A DNA stretch of 21,960 nt from assembly GCA_016212295.1 (NCBI GenBank), contig JACRGO010000139.1, positions 1 through 21,960 on the forward strand, written 5' to 3'. Positions within the stretch are counted from its first letter, which is position 1; each line of letters opens with the position of its first letter. Shown here one piece after another: positions 1-6,228 of the stretch. The notes beneath the pieces are model-generated. The model did not search any database and was not told the origin of the DNA. It was given only the letters and a program-made list of their open reading frames with translations. Source of the stretch: Nitrospinota bacterium. GTDB lineage: Bacteria > Nitrospinota > Nitrospinia > JACRGO01. Made by a program: the position numbers and the translations under genes.

Positions 1-41
1 ATGAGATTGCGTTCTTCTTTGGTCACGCGTGTGTAAGCCAT
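1..41 (-). CDS. IS30-family transposase, N-terminal tip only (runs off left edge)
   Basis: On the minus strand an ATG at 41-39 follows a good ribosome-binding site (caaggag, eight bases upstream). It opens MAYTRVTKEERNL before the window ends. IS30-family transposases typically begin with a short stretch ending in an x-T-x-E-E-R-x-x-I motif, the start of their helix-turn-helix, and this matches it. Only thirteen codons are visible, so the assignment rests on that motif and on the terminus-like sequence just upstream. It is unknown whether the rest of the gene is intact. Confidence 0.5.
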   Translation of the reverse strand, partial: MAYTRVTKEERNL

Positions 42-123
42 GTCGTTCTCCTTGTGTTGTGGCACAATACGAAGAACGTAGCTTACCTCGCGTGGCTTTT
101 TCTATCTACAAGTGTTGCAATAG
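1..123 (-). mobile_element. End of an IS30-like insertion sequence
   Basis: Upstream of the transposase start, the minus strand from about 123 reads TTGCAACACTTGTAGATAG and so on. This resembles the terminal inverted repeats of IS30-family elements, which often contain a TTGCA-CTTG core. The transposase start lies about 80 bases inside this presumed end. The exact boundary, the other end and any target duplication are not visible, so the limit at about 123 is an estimate. Confidence 0.4.
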
Positions 124-212
124 CCGGTAGCGCGCGGGGTTCAAAAGGATAACAAATGGCAAATTTGGAGTCAAGTACCACATAAAATATCAGTGTGCTA
201 TTTTTTGGCCCA

Positions 213-258
213 TTGATCCAGATCAATGACTAAATCTTCCAGAGGCGTTATTTTAATA
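213..258 (+). promoter_or_regulatory. FNR/CRP-family operator with a class II-type promoter
   Basis: Positions 213-226 read TTGATCCAGATCAA, an exact TTGAT-N4-ATCAA FNR-type site, and the palindrome extends to CATTGATC-CA-GATCAATG at 211-228. A TATTTT hexamer at 249-254 (or TAATAT at 254-259) is placed where the -10 box would be if the site were centred about 41 bases upstream of a start near 261, the usual class II activator geometry. A perfect 10-base palindrome (GCTCATGAGC, 266-275) lies just after that start. The expected target is the transcript leading to the gene at 584. Confidence 0.6.
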
Positions 259-311
259 TTACAAAGCTCATGAGCCGGTCCAACAAAAACATATTGGAGA
301 AAGGAGTTGCC

Positions 312-340
312 ATGTGACCAGAATTTACGGCAAAAGTTGA
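312..340 (+). other. Start-stop mini-ORF or eight-codon leader in the putative FNR-controlled transcript
   Basis: A strong ribosome-binding site (AGAAAGGAG, 298-306) is followed by ATG at 312 whose next codon is TGA. The overlapping GTG at 314 opens an eight-residue frame, MTRIYGKS, that stops at 340 just before a run of nine T. This may be a leader or stalling peptide, or the stump of a gene whose body was lost when the inverted repeats downstream arrived. The sequence alone does not choose between these. Confidence 0.35.
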
Positions 341-371
341 TTTTTTTTTACACACCCTAAATCATAGCGCG

Positions 372-508
372 GCATGTCCGCAATCAAAATAAATTTAGAT
401 GTATTCAAACGTTCGATAATATTATTACATTCAGAAATTTACGTTTCCGCTTGAAATAAAATCAGCGTTGAATGCTTCAAGAGAAATTTATTTTGATTGC
501 GGACATGC
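372..508. repeat. Inverted repeat A/A': perfect 25-base arms, 87-base spacer
   Basis: Arm A (372-396, starting GCATGTCCGCAATC) is the exact reverse complement of arm A' (484-508). With one extra base on the left the match extends into the GCGC that flanks both arms. The 137-base unit could be a MITE-like element, an invertible segment, or in RNA a very stable stem. It interlocks with repeat B/B' because B lies inside it and B' outside. Confidence 0.85.
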
Positions 509-570
509 GCGCTCCAAGAAACGGTTGTAAAATTTGCGCGGACAACGCAAATTTCTGAACGTAATAATAT
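419..570. repeat. Inverted repeat B/B': 21 of 22 matching arms, interlocked with A/A'
   Basis: Arm B (419-440, starting ATATTATTAC) matches the reverse complement of 549-570 with one mismatch. A weaker continuation pairs 441-450 with 538-548. The order A-B-A'-B' is that of a pseudoknot and cannot come from one simple inverted duplication. B' ends one base before the AAGGAG ribosome-binding site of the gene at 584, so pairing of B with B' would directly adjoin that initiation region. Confidence 0.8.
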
Positions 571-583
571 AAGGAGAAACTTT

Positions 584-868
584 ATGCGAAGATTTTTGAT
601 TATTGTTTTGTGCGCCTTAGCGCTTGGGAACGCCGGAATTTTGTTTGCAGGAGACGCCGCGCCGGAAAAACAATACGGCCTCGCCCAATGGACGCTGGAA
701 GATAAGGAGCAATCTCCCCGGTCCGCTGCTGAAGAAAAGCATGGACTTGGCCAGTGGACGCTGGAAGGCAGGGAACAAGAGCGGTCTGGTTCCACGAAGG
801 AGGAGCATGGCCTAAGCCGGTGGAGTTTGACGGACAAGGCGCAAGGCCAGAAGCAAAAGGAAAGCTAA
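584..868 (+). CDS. Small secreted protein with three 22-residue GL..W repeats
   Basis: This 94-residue protein starts at ATG 584, which follows AAGGAG at 571-576; the frame is open further upstream but only this start has a ribosome-binding site. Residues 1-22 form a signal peptide (RR, then a hydrophobic stretch ending LFA), so export is expected. The mature part is three diverged copies of one unit at residues 28-43, 51-65 and 73-87, with pattern E-x-(H/Y)-G-L-x-x-W-(T/S)-L-x-x-(K/R)-x-Q. GL recurs every 22 residues exactly (66 bases). Between units the chain is charged and Ser/Gln-rich, and the tail is Lys-rich. I do not recognise the family. It sits alone, convergent with the oxidase operon, behind the interlocked repeats and a possible FNR-type promoter, which hints at redox or oxygen control. 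No catalytic motif is visible. Confidence 0.75.
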   Translation: MRRFLIIVLCALALGNAGILFAGDAAPEKQYGLAQWTLEDKEQSPRSAAEEKHGLGQWTLEGREQERSGSTKEEHGLSRWSLTDKAQGQKQKES

Positions 869-900
869 GAGAGGTTTAGGCCCAGGCTGACAGACGCGGG

Positions 901-929
901 GATGGCAAGGAGAAAACTCCATTGCCATC
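901..929. terminator. Hairpin between convergent genes, possible bidirectional terminator
   Basis: GATGGCAAGGAG and CTCC-A-TTGCCATC pair as a 12-base stem with one bulged A and an AAAA loop. It lies between the stop of the small repeat protein (868) and the stop of the DUF3034 gene (955), where both transcripts must end. Neither side has a clear T tract, so termination is inferred from structure and position. Confidence 0.5.
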
Positions 930-954
930 TCCGCCTTGTCTTGGAAAGCTTGCG

Positions 955-1905
955 TCAAAAGTCATATTTCACGTTAAAGGCCCAGATGCTTTCCACTTCC
1001 GTATGAACAACGTTGCCGATAGTGGCCCAGGCCGCTATAAAGGAAAGCTTCGGCGTGGGCATGTACAAGAAGAACCAATCAATGAAGTCATCTTCCTTGA
1101 AGGTAAAATCATTGGCCCTGGAGGTGGCCCTGGCGCCAAGAATAGCGTTCAAGGCAGGGCCCAGGCTCTTCATTCCGTCAGGTTTTTGCTTGTATTCAAA
1201 ACCCAGGGCCACCTTGTCGGCCGGGAGGACGGCAATGGTGGTCTCCAGCCCGGCATGCCATGAGTCGTCAAACCCCAAAAGACCCAGTTGATGCCCTCTC
1301 GATATCCTGGCGCCCGCCGATATTATGGTTGGAAGAGCCCAGGGAATGGTCTTGGTGGCGATTGCCGTGAACTCTGCGGAATCATCCCGGTCGTATCCAA
1401 TGGCTGTGAAGGCCCGGACGCCGGCGTCTTGCAGGGTATAACGATCCAGATCGTCGATCTCCGTGTTCCATTTATACCCGACGCCAACGGAAAAGGCGGG
1501 GAGCAATTCCGCCTCCTTGAGCAGCAGGAGTTTTCCATGAATATGAAAGAGTCTGACATGGTCTTTTCTCAGGTCAACGGCGTTGCCGGTTGCGGCGTAA
1601 AGGTCGTCCCTTAAATCGGTAATATCCAGATCATACACGCCAAACCCTAACTCCAGCCTGTTGGCGACATTGAAGGCAATGCTCTGAAAACCGAAATTAT
1701 AACCGTTTCCTATCCACTCCCAGGCGGATATGGACGGTCTTCCGAATATTTCTCCCTCGGCTGGCGGATTTATCAAATAAGCAAAGGGGTTGATGCCCCC
1801 TCCGCCTTCACCTTCTATATTAAGGAAGGGAGGGGCGGCCCAAGATGTTTCAACCCATCCAAGGAAAAAAACGAGCAGTAAAAATTTTTTGAATGCCGAG
1901 CGCAT
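955..1905 (-). CDS. DUF3034-family outer-membrane beta-barrel protein
   Basis: The protein is 316 residues counted from ATG 1905, chosen because GAGGAGGAG lies just upstream; the frame runs 11 codons further to an ATG at 1938 with no such site. A signal peptide (MRSAFKKFLLLVFFLGWVETSWA) is followed by a GGGGINPFAYL stretch and alternating amphipathic beta-strands ending in a C-terminal aromatic (KYDF), as in outer-membrane barrels. The stretches SRGHQLGLLGF, GFEYKQKPDGM, EDDFIDWFFLYMP and AAWATIGN match the conserved C-terminal half of DUF3034 as I know it. The biochemical role of the family is unknown. It is last in the oxidase operon, 32 bases after sco, so co-transcription with coxCBA-sco is likely, though a functional link to respiration is only inferred. 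Confidence 0.75.
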   Translation of the reverse strand: MRSAFKKFLLLVFFLGWVETSWAAPPFLNIEGEGGGGINPFAYLINPPAEGEIFGRPSISAWEWIGNGYNFGFQSIAFNVANRLELGFGVYDLDITDLRDDLYAATGNAVDLRKDHVRLFHIHGKLLLLKEAELLPAFSVGVGYKWNTEIDDLDRYTLQDAGVRAFTAIGYDRDDSAEFTAIATKTIPWALPTIISAGARISRGHQLGLLGFDDSWHAGLETTIAVLPADKVALGFEYKQKPDGMKSLGPALNAILGARATSRANDFTFKEDDFIDWFFLYMPTPKLSFIAAWATIGNVVHTEVESIWAFNVKYDF

Positions 1906-1937
1906 AATATCTCCTCCTCGAAAAAAATGGATATTCA

Positions 1938-2792
1938 TTAAAATATGGAAATTTTATTTTTCAGTTCCACCTCCCTCCTGCCAGCCGTTTTTTTGTCAGC
2001 CTCCCTTGCCGACTTGAAAAGGTAGATTACGAAGAAGAGAAGGGCGGCCTGGGCGGCGGCGATAAGAAACAGCCTCATGAACATTCCATAGTCAGGCTTG
2101 TATTCCCCAGTAATAGGGTCATAAGTAAAACAGAACAGCTTCAGTTTGTCAATAACGCCCGGGGTTGCCTTCGGCGGAATCCCCAGCAGGGAGTAATCGA
2201 TGGGTTCCAGTATTTCCTCCGAACTGAAGTTAATGCCATAGACCTGTTTATAGACCTTGCCGTCCCTGCCCACGATGCTCACCATATTCAGGTGGTCAAA
2301 GCCCCTGTTTGTCCGCTCATAATAAAACCCGATGTCCCTTGCCATACTGTCAAGGGTCTCCTTATCCGCGGCGGCGAACTTCCAGGATTTGAAGTCCGCG
2401 GCGAACTTGCATCCATAAGCCTTCAGCGCCTCCGGCGTGTCGTTTTCCGCGTCAAAGCCCACGGTCAGGACATTGAACTTGGCGCCGAGGCCTGCGCCCG
2501 CCTCTTCCAAGGCGGCCTTGAGGCTCATGGTTAGGGTTGGACAGATGTGGCCGCACCTCGTGTAGATGAAGCTCACGACCAAGGGCTTGCCGAAATACCT
2601 GCTTAACTTGAATCCGTTGCCGTCCTGGTCAACCAGGGCATAATCGCCCACGCTTCTTCCAACGGCCTCCTCCGCGGCCCTTAGCTTCTTTTCATCACCC
2701 TGGGAGGCGTGGGAGAAGGCCGCGAGCAGGAGCAAAAAAAAGACCGCAAGTCCAAGTGAGCGCCGCAGCCGTGCTCCAAGGGTTTTTAACAT
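1938..2792 (-). CDS. sco: SCO1/SenC-type copper chaperone for cytochrome oxidase
   Basis: Sco proteins deliver copper to, or reduce, the CuA centre of oxidase subunit II in the periplasm. From ATG 2792 the product is 284 residues. It has an N-terminal signal or anchor (about 10-29), then a thioredoxin-like fold with the copper motif TRCGHICP (Cys80 and Cys84) and the distal His167 in GFDHLN, so all three metal ligands are present. Unlike minimal Sco proteins it carries an extra C-terminal membrane segment (about 245-266) and a charged tail. ATG 2792 was chosen for the signal peptide and the GAGGG-rich region before it. The frame continues to 2906, but that part would be encoded by an intergenic repeat and overlap coxA. 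Position directly after coxA supports the role. Confidence 0.88.
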   Translation of the reverse strand: MLKTLGARLRRSLGLAVFFLLLLAAFSHASQGDEKKLRAAEEAVGRSVGDYALVDQDGNGFKLSRYFGKPLVVSFIYTRCGHICPTLTMSLKAALEEAGAGLGAKFNVLTVGFDAENDTPEALKAYGCKFAADFKSWKFAAADKETLDSMARDIGFYYERTNRGFDHLNMVSIVGRDGKVYKQVYGINFSSEEILEPIDYSLLGIPPKATPGVIDKLKLFCFTYDPITGEYKPDYGMFMRLFLIAAAQAALLFFVIYLFKSAREADKKTAGRREVELKNKISIF

Positions 2793-2881
2793 TCGCCCCT
2801 CCCTCTCCCCTCCGGGGTAAGAGGGGAGAACCCCTTCTTTCCCGGCTGAAGGGAAAAGGGGGAAGGTGAGGGGTATAGTTT
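2793..2881. repeat. G/C-tract intergenic repeat between coxA and sco
   Basis: The gap is made of facing runs of CCCCTC and GAGGGG type: CCCCTCCCTCTCCCCTCC, then GGGGTAAGAGGGGAGAACCCC, then GGGAAAAGGGGGAAGG. They can fold into several alternative stems. Dispersed intergenic repeats of this look are common in bacterial genomes. It sits inside the operon and could act as a processing or attenuation structure between coxA and sco. Confidence 0.5.
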
Positions 2882-2883
2882 TT

Positions 2884-4500
2884 TCATCTGTTTCCGGCAT
2901 AATCATAGGGGTCCCAATCCTCGGGCAGATTCACCGGCTCCTCGAAGTTGCCGGGCGGCGGCGGGGACTGGGTATGGGTCCACTCGAGCGATCTCGATCC
3001 CCAGGGATTCGCGGACGCCCTTTCTCCCTTGGCGAGCGAATGAATCCAGGATGCGAGCACAACGAGCGCCGCGGCAAAGATGAGATACGACCCGTAGGTT
3101 ATAAACCTCTGGAGAGGCTCGAACTCAGGGAATTGGGAATAATCGTAGGAGCGTCTGGGCATTCCCTTGTATCCCAGATAGAGCCACGGCCCGAAGGTGA
3201 GGTTCACTCCCAGGAAGAAAAGGGAGAAGCCGAGCTTGCCGAGCGTTTCACTGTACATCTTCCCGGTAAGCTTGGGCCAAAGATAATAGGTGCCGCCTAT
3301 GATGGCCGAGGTCACGGAGACAGCCATGACATAATGGAAGTGGGCCACGATCCACTGGGTCCCATGTATATGAATATAAATGGCCGACATTGCGTTCGGT
3401 ATTCCAGTGAGCCCGCCGATAAGAAAAAGGAAAAGAAAACCCGCCGCGTACAGCATGGGCGTCTTGTAATCGATCGCGCCCTTATAAAGGGTGCCCACCA
3501 TGCTGATGAAAAGCAATCCCACGGGAACACTGATGAGGAGCGTGGTGAAGACCACGATCAGGACAAGCCATTCGGCGGTGCCCGAGACGTAGAGATGGTG
3601 GACCCAGACGACGCCGCTCAATCCGACCGTGCCCCACACCCCGCCGTAGACAGCCCCCTTGTAATTGAAAATCCTGTTTTTGGAGAAGGTGGCGACAATC
3701 TCGAAGAGCACCCCCATGGCCGGAAGGAGGATCACGTACACCGCCGGATGGGAGTAGAACCAGAATAGGTTTTCATAGAGAAGCGGGCTCCCGCCGGCAG
3801 CAACGTCAAAGAAGTGGGTGCCGAGATACTTGTCCATGCTGAGCATGATGACAGCGTCGCCGAGGATGGGAACAAAGATGAGCTGGATCACGAAGGCGGC
3901 CATCAGGCACCAGATGAACATGTTCAGTTTTCCCCAGGTGACGCCCGGCGCCCTCATTCTGATGATCGTGGTCAGAAAGTTGACCCCGCCCGCGATGGAG
4001 GAAAAGCCTATTAGAAGAACCGCGAAGGTGTAGAAGGCGGTATTCCCCTCGGTGATGATGGAGTAGGGCGGATATCCCGTCCACATGATGTCCGGGGGGT
4101 CCGGGATAACAAAGGTCAGGAGCGCCACCACGATGCCCATCCAGAAGAGCCATACGCTCATGGCATTGAGCCTCGGGAACGCCACGTCCTTCGCCCCGAT
4201 CATCAACGGGACATAGTAATTGGCGAAGTAGCCGGTGACGGCCGGGATCTGATAACCAAGGATCATCGCCGCGCCGTGGAAGTATAGCCACACGTTGTAG
4301 TTGGTGGGGTTGTCGGTAAGCGTCGGCCCAACCGACGCCAGCTCCGTCCTCATGAGCATGGCCATCAGACCGGCCAGCAGAAAGGCGGCGAACGACCCTA
4401 TCATATACAGGACGGCGATCCTCTTGTGGTCCGTGGTGAATATCCATTCCTTAAGTCTGAATCCGGCCTCCGTTCCGGCCGTTAATCCTGTCTCTCTCAT
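2884..4500 (-). CDS. coxA: Haem-copper cytochrome c oxidase subunit I, A2-like with altered proton channel
   Basis: This is the catalytic subunit that reduces O2 to water at the haem-copper centre in the inner membrane. The 538-residue product has normal length and about twelve membrane segments. Visible ligands are His75 (HGAAM, low-spin haem), His251 with Tyr255 (YSHPAVY, CuB and the cross-linked Tyr), His301-His302 (CuB) and His387/His389 (HFHYV, haems). The D-channel entrance Asp105 and Asn112 (GAKDVAFPRLN) and the Arg449-Arg450 pair are kept. The usual Glu of HPEVY is Ala, and Tyr-Ser precedes His251, which is the A2-type pattern. Two oddities: the K-channel Lys of PTGIK is Leu330 (PVGLL), and the Mg-site Asp after His379 is Gly380. 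The ATG overlaps the coxB stop as ATGA, so translation is probably coupled. Confidence 0.95.
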   Translation of the reverse strand: MRETGLTAGTEAGFRLKEWIFTTDHKRIAVLYMIGSFAAFLLAGLMAMLMRTELASVGPTLTDNPTNYNVWLYFHGAAMILGYQIPAVTGYFANYYVPLMIGAKDVAFPRLNAMSVWLFWMGIVVALLTFVIPDPPDIMWTGYPPYSIITEGNTAFYTFAVLLIGFSSIAGGVNFLTTIIRMRAPGVTWGKLNMFIWCLMAAFVIQLIFVPILGDAVIMLSMDKYLGTHFFDVAAGGSPLLYENLFWFYSHPAVYVILLPAMGVLFEIVATFSKNRIFNYKGAVYGGVWGTVGLSGVVWVHHLYVSGTAEWLVLIVVFTTLLISVPVGLLFISMVGTLYKGAIDYKTPMLYAAGFLFLFLIGGLTGIPNAMSAIYIHIHGTQWIVAHFHYVMAVSVTSAIIGGTYYLWPKLTGKMYSETLGKLGFSLFFLGVNLTFGPWLYLGYKGMPRRSYDYSQFPEFEPLQRFITYGSYLIFAAALVVLASWIHSLAKGERASANPWGSRSLEWTHTQSPPPPGNFEEPVNLPEDWDPYDYAGNR

Positions 4501-5261
4501 GATTCGCCTCCTGGTTTAAGTTCCGTTTGTTCAGCCGGCGCCTGGCTTCGAGGTTTCCTGGCCTCGACCCATTTCGTGAATTCCCCTTCTGGCATCGCTA
4601 TTATCTTTCCGTACATGCTCGAGTGAAGCATTCCGCAGTACTCCGTGCATGTCATGACGTGGTCCCCCGCCTTTTGCGGGTGAAACCATAGAAACAAACC
4701 TGTCCCCGGCAAGGCGTCCCACTTGGTTCTGAGGTCCGGGATGAAGAGGGTGTGTATCACGTCGCGGGAAGTGAGATTCACGCGGACCGGCTTGCCGGCG
4801 GGCACGCGCAGCTCGTTTTGCAACGTAATACCTTCGGGATATTTCACCTCGTAGCCCCACATGTATGCCTCCATATCAACGGTCAAGGCGTCCGCTGGAG
4901 GTCTCCTGAAGTCAAGCCAATGCTTCATGTTCTCCAACCCGAGAAAAACGTCGTCGGCCATGAAGACAAAGACTGGAATGAAGACCCACCCGAACGAGGC
5001 AAGGGCGTTGAGTGGCTTGGCTGTCCCCACGTCGTTCAGCCCCTTCCTTTTGTACTTCACCAGGAGGTAGAGGGTTATGGCCGCGAATATAACGCCTATG
5101 ATCACGATGTCCAACATCAACGTCCACCAAAGCAGATCCCACCCTTCATGGGGAGTGGCGTACTCCTTGCCCATCTCCGCATGGGCCTGGGAGTCAAGCG
5201 CAGTGTATAAAAAAAACAGCCGAAGGGCTGTCCCGTACCGGTATTTGAGTATTTTGCTCAT
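4497..5261 (-). CDS. coxB: Cytochrome c oxidase subunit II with CuA site
   Basis: Subunit II takes electrons from cytochrome c through the binuclear CuA centre. From ATG 5261, which follows AGGAGG eight bases upstream, the product is 254 residues: a signal-like N terminus (cleavage near QAHA), two membrane helices (about 45-70 and 87-104), then the cupredoxin domain facing the periplasm. The CuA ligands are complete: His170 (DVIHTLFIPDLRTKWDALPG), Cys205, Glu207, Cys209, His213 and Met216 (CTEYCGMLHSSM). The aromatic electron-entry stretch is MWGYEVKYP. There is no fused C-terminal cytochrome c domain, so a separate cytochrome must donate electrons. The frame extends upstream to 5402, overlapping coxC, but without an initiation signal. 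Confidence 0.95.
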   Translation of the reverse strand: MSKILKYRYGTALRLFFLYTALDSQAHAEMGKEYATPHEGWDLLWWTLMLDIVIIGVIFAAITLYLLVKYKRKGLNDVGTAKPLNALASFGWVFIPVFVFMADDVFLGLENMKHWLDFRRPPADALTVDMEAYMWGYEVKYPEGITLQNELRVPAGKPVRVNLTSRDVIHTLFIPDLRTKWDALPGTGLFLWFHPQKAGDHVMTCTEYCGMLHSSMYGKIIAMPEGEFTKWVEARKPRSQAPAEQTELKPGGES

Positions 5262-5278
5262 GGTCAAGCCTCCTTTTT

Positions 5279-6040
5279 TTAAAGAAAATAGACCTGGGAC
5301 ACCACGAAAAGCCATATCACATCCACGAAATGCCAATAGATGGATGAGGCGGTCACAAAGGGTTTGCTTGCCTTTCCCCAAAATGCCGGGATAAGGGCGC
5401 ACAAGAACAGCCCTATCCCCACGAGCACGTGCGAGCCGTGGAACCCGGTAAGGGAGAAGAAAATCGTGAAAAACATGTTAGTGCTTGGGGAAAATCCTTC
5501 GTGGAACAGTTCCGACCACTCGTATCCCTTTAAGCAGAGAAACAAGACCCCGAGCGCGATCGTAACGGCAAGCCAAGTGATGAACCCCGGATAGTTGTCC
5601 TCCTCCAATCGTTTCTCCGCGATGTGAATGGCGATGCTGGACGAAATCAGAATAATTGTCATAATCAAGGGGATGACATGCGGGATTTCAGGAGTCCCCG
5701 GTGGCGGCCACGCGGGGGCGGTGAATCTCAAGTACCAGTAGGCTGCGAAGAATCCGACGAAGAGAAGGGCCTCCGGCAGGATGAAGACCGGCATGGCCCA
5801 AATGCCGTGTCCCTCACTGTAGCGGTGGACATCCTCTACTCCTTCCTTTGCCCATCCCGCTATGGACAAAAGAATCAGCGGCGCTCCGATGCCCAGGGCT
5901 AGCGTGGTTAAAAATGGATTTTTATAGACGAAATGAAAGGAAAAGGCGAGGGGGCCCAAAAACAGTATCCCCACGCTTATCACCAACGGCCATACGCTTG
6001 TGTGCCACTGGGCCTCATGGCTAGTAATGCGGTTTTCCAT
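5279..6040 (-). CDS. coxC: Cytochrome c oxidase subunit III
   Basis: Subunit III is a seven-helix membrane protein that stabilises subunit I and proton uptake. The 253-residue product shows the family signatures LPEALLFVGFFAAYWYLR (with the conserved membrane Glu), FFSLTGFHGSHVLVG and IYWHFVDVIWLFV, and it ends just after the last helix as usual. A ribosome-binding site (GAGAGGAGAGAA) precedes ATG 6040. It is the first gene of the operon, 17 bases before coxB. This III-II-I order differs from the more usual II-I-III. No subunit IV is seen in the operon. Confidence 0.94.
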   Translation of the reverse strand: MENRITSHEAQWHTSVWPLVISVGILFLGPLAFSFHFVYKNPFLTTLALGIGAPLILLSIAGWAKEGVEDVHRYSEGHGIWAMPVFILPEALLFVGFFAAYWYLRFTAPAWPPPGTPEIPHVIPLIMTIILISSSIAIHIAEKRLEEDNYPGFITWLAVTIALGVLFLCLKGYEWSELFHEGFSPSTNMFFTIFFSLTGFHGSHVLVGIGLFLCALIPAFWGKASKPFVTASSIYWHFVDVIWLFVVSQVYFL

Positions 6041-6162
6041 AATAATGTTCTCTCCTCTCTTGCAAATTCTCTTGTTTTTATTTAGCGAACTTTTTCCGGT
6101 TCATACGTTTGGCGCAACCGTCACCACCCCCTTTGACCTGCTCGTGATTTTAATTAAGGACC

Positions 6163-6191
6163 ACTATAGTCCTCTTTATCTTGATTGTCAA
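6163..6191 (-). promoter_or_regulatory. Sigma70-type promoter of the cox operon with a possible operator over the -10 box
   Basis: Read on the minus strand, TTGACA (6191-6186) and TATAGT (6168-6163) are separated by exactly 17 bases, which is close to consensus. Transcription would start near 6156, leaving a leader of about 115 bases before coxC. The inverted repeat AGGAC-N7-GTCCT (6157-6173) straddles the -10 box, the placement expected of a repressor site. No regulator gene is nearby. Confidence 0.7.
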
Positions 6192-6228
6192 GAAAAAAAT
6201 TGCGCAGTGGCATGGCGGAAACTAACGG

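Noticed and set aside
2866-3768. A 300-codon plus-strand frame opposite coxA
   Set aside because: The product is full of scattered His, Arg and Glu typical of the reverse of a membrane protein gene, and coxA on the other strand is certain.
2884-4500. Nitric oxide reductase instead of oxidase
   Set aside because: The cross-linked Tyr255 and all three CuB histidines are present, and subunits II (with CuA) and III are encoded beside it, as for oxygen reductases.
6180-6192. CTTGACAATCAAG palindrome over the cox -35 box as an FNR site
   Set aside because: The half-sites are three bases apart with TTGA/TCAA only, not the TTGAT-N4-ATCAA geometry; the -35 box explains the sequence.
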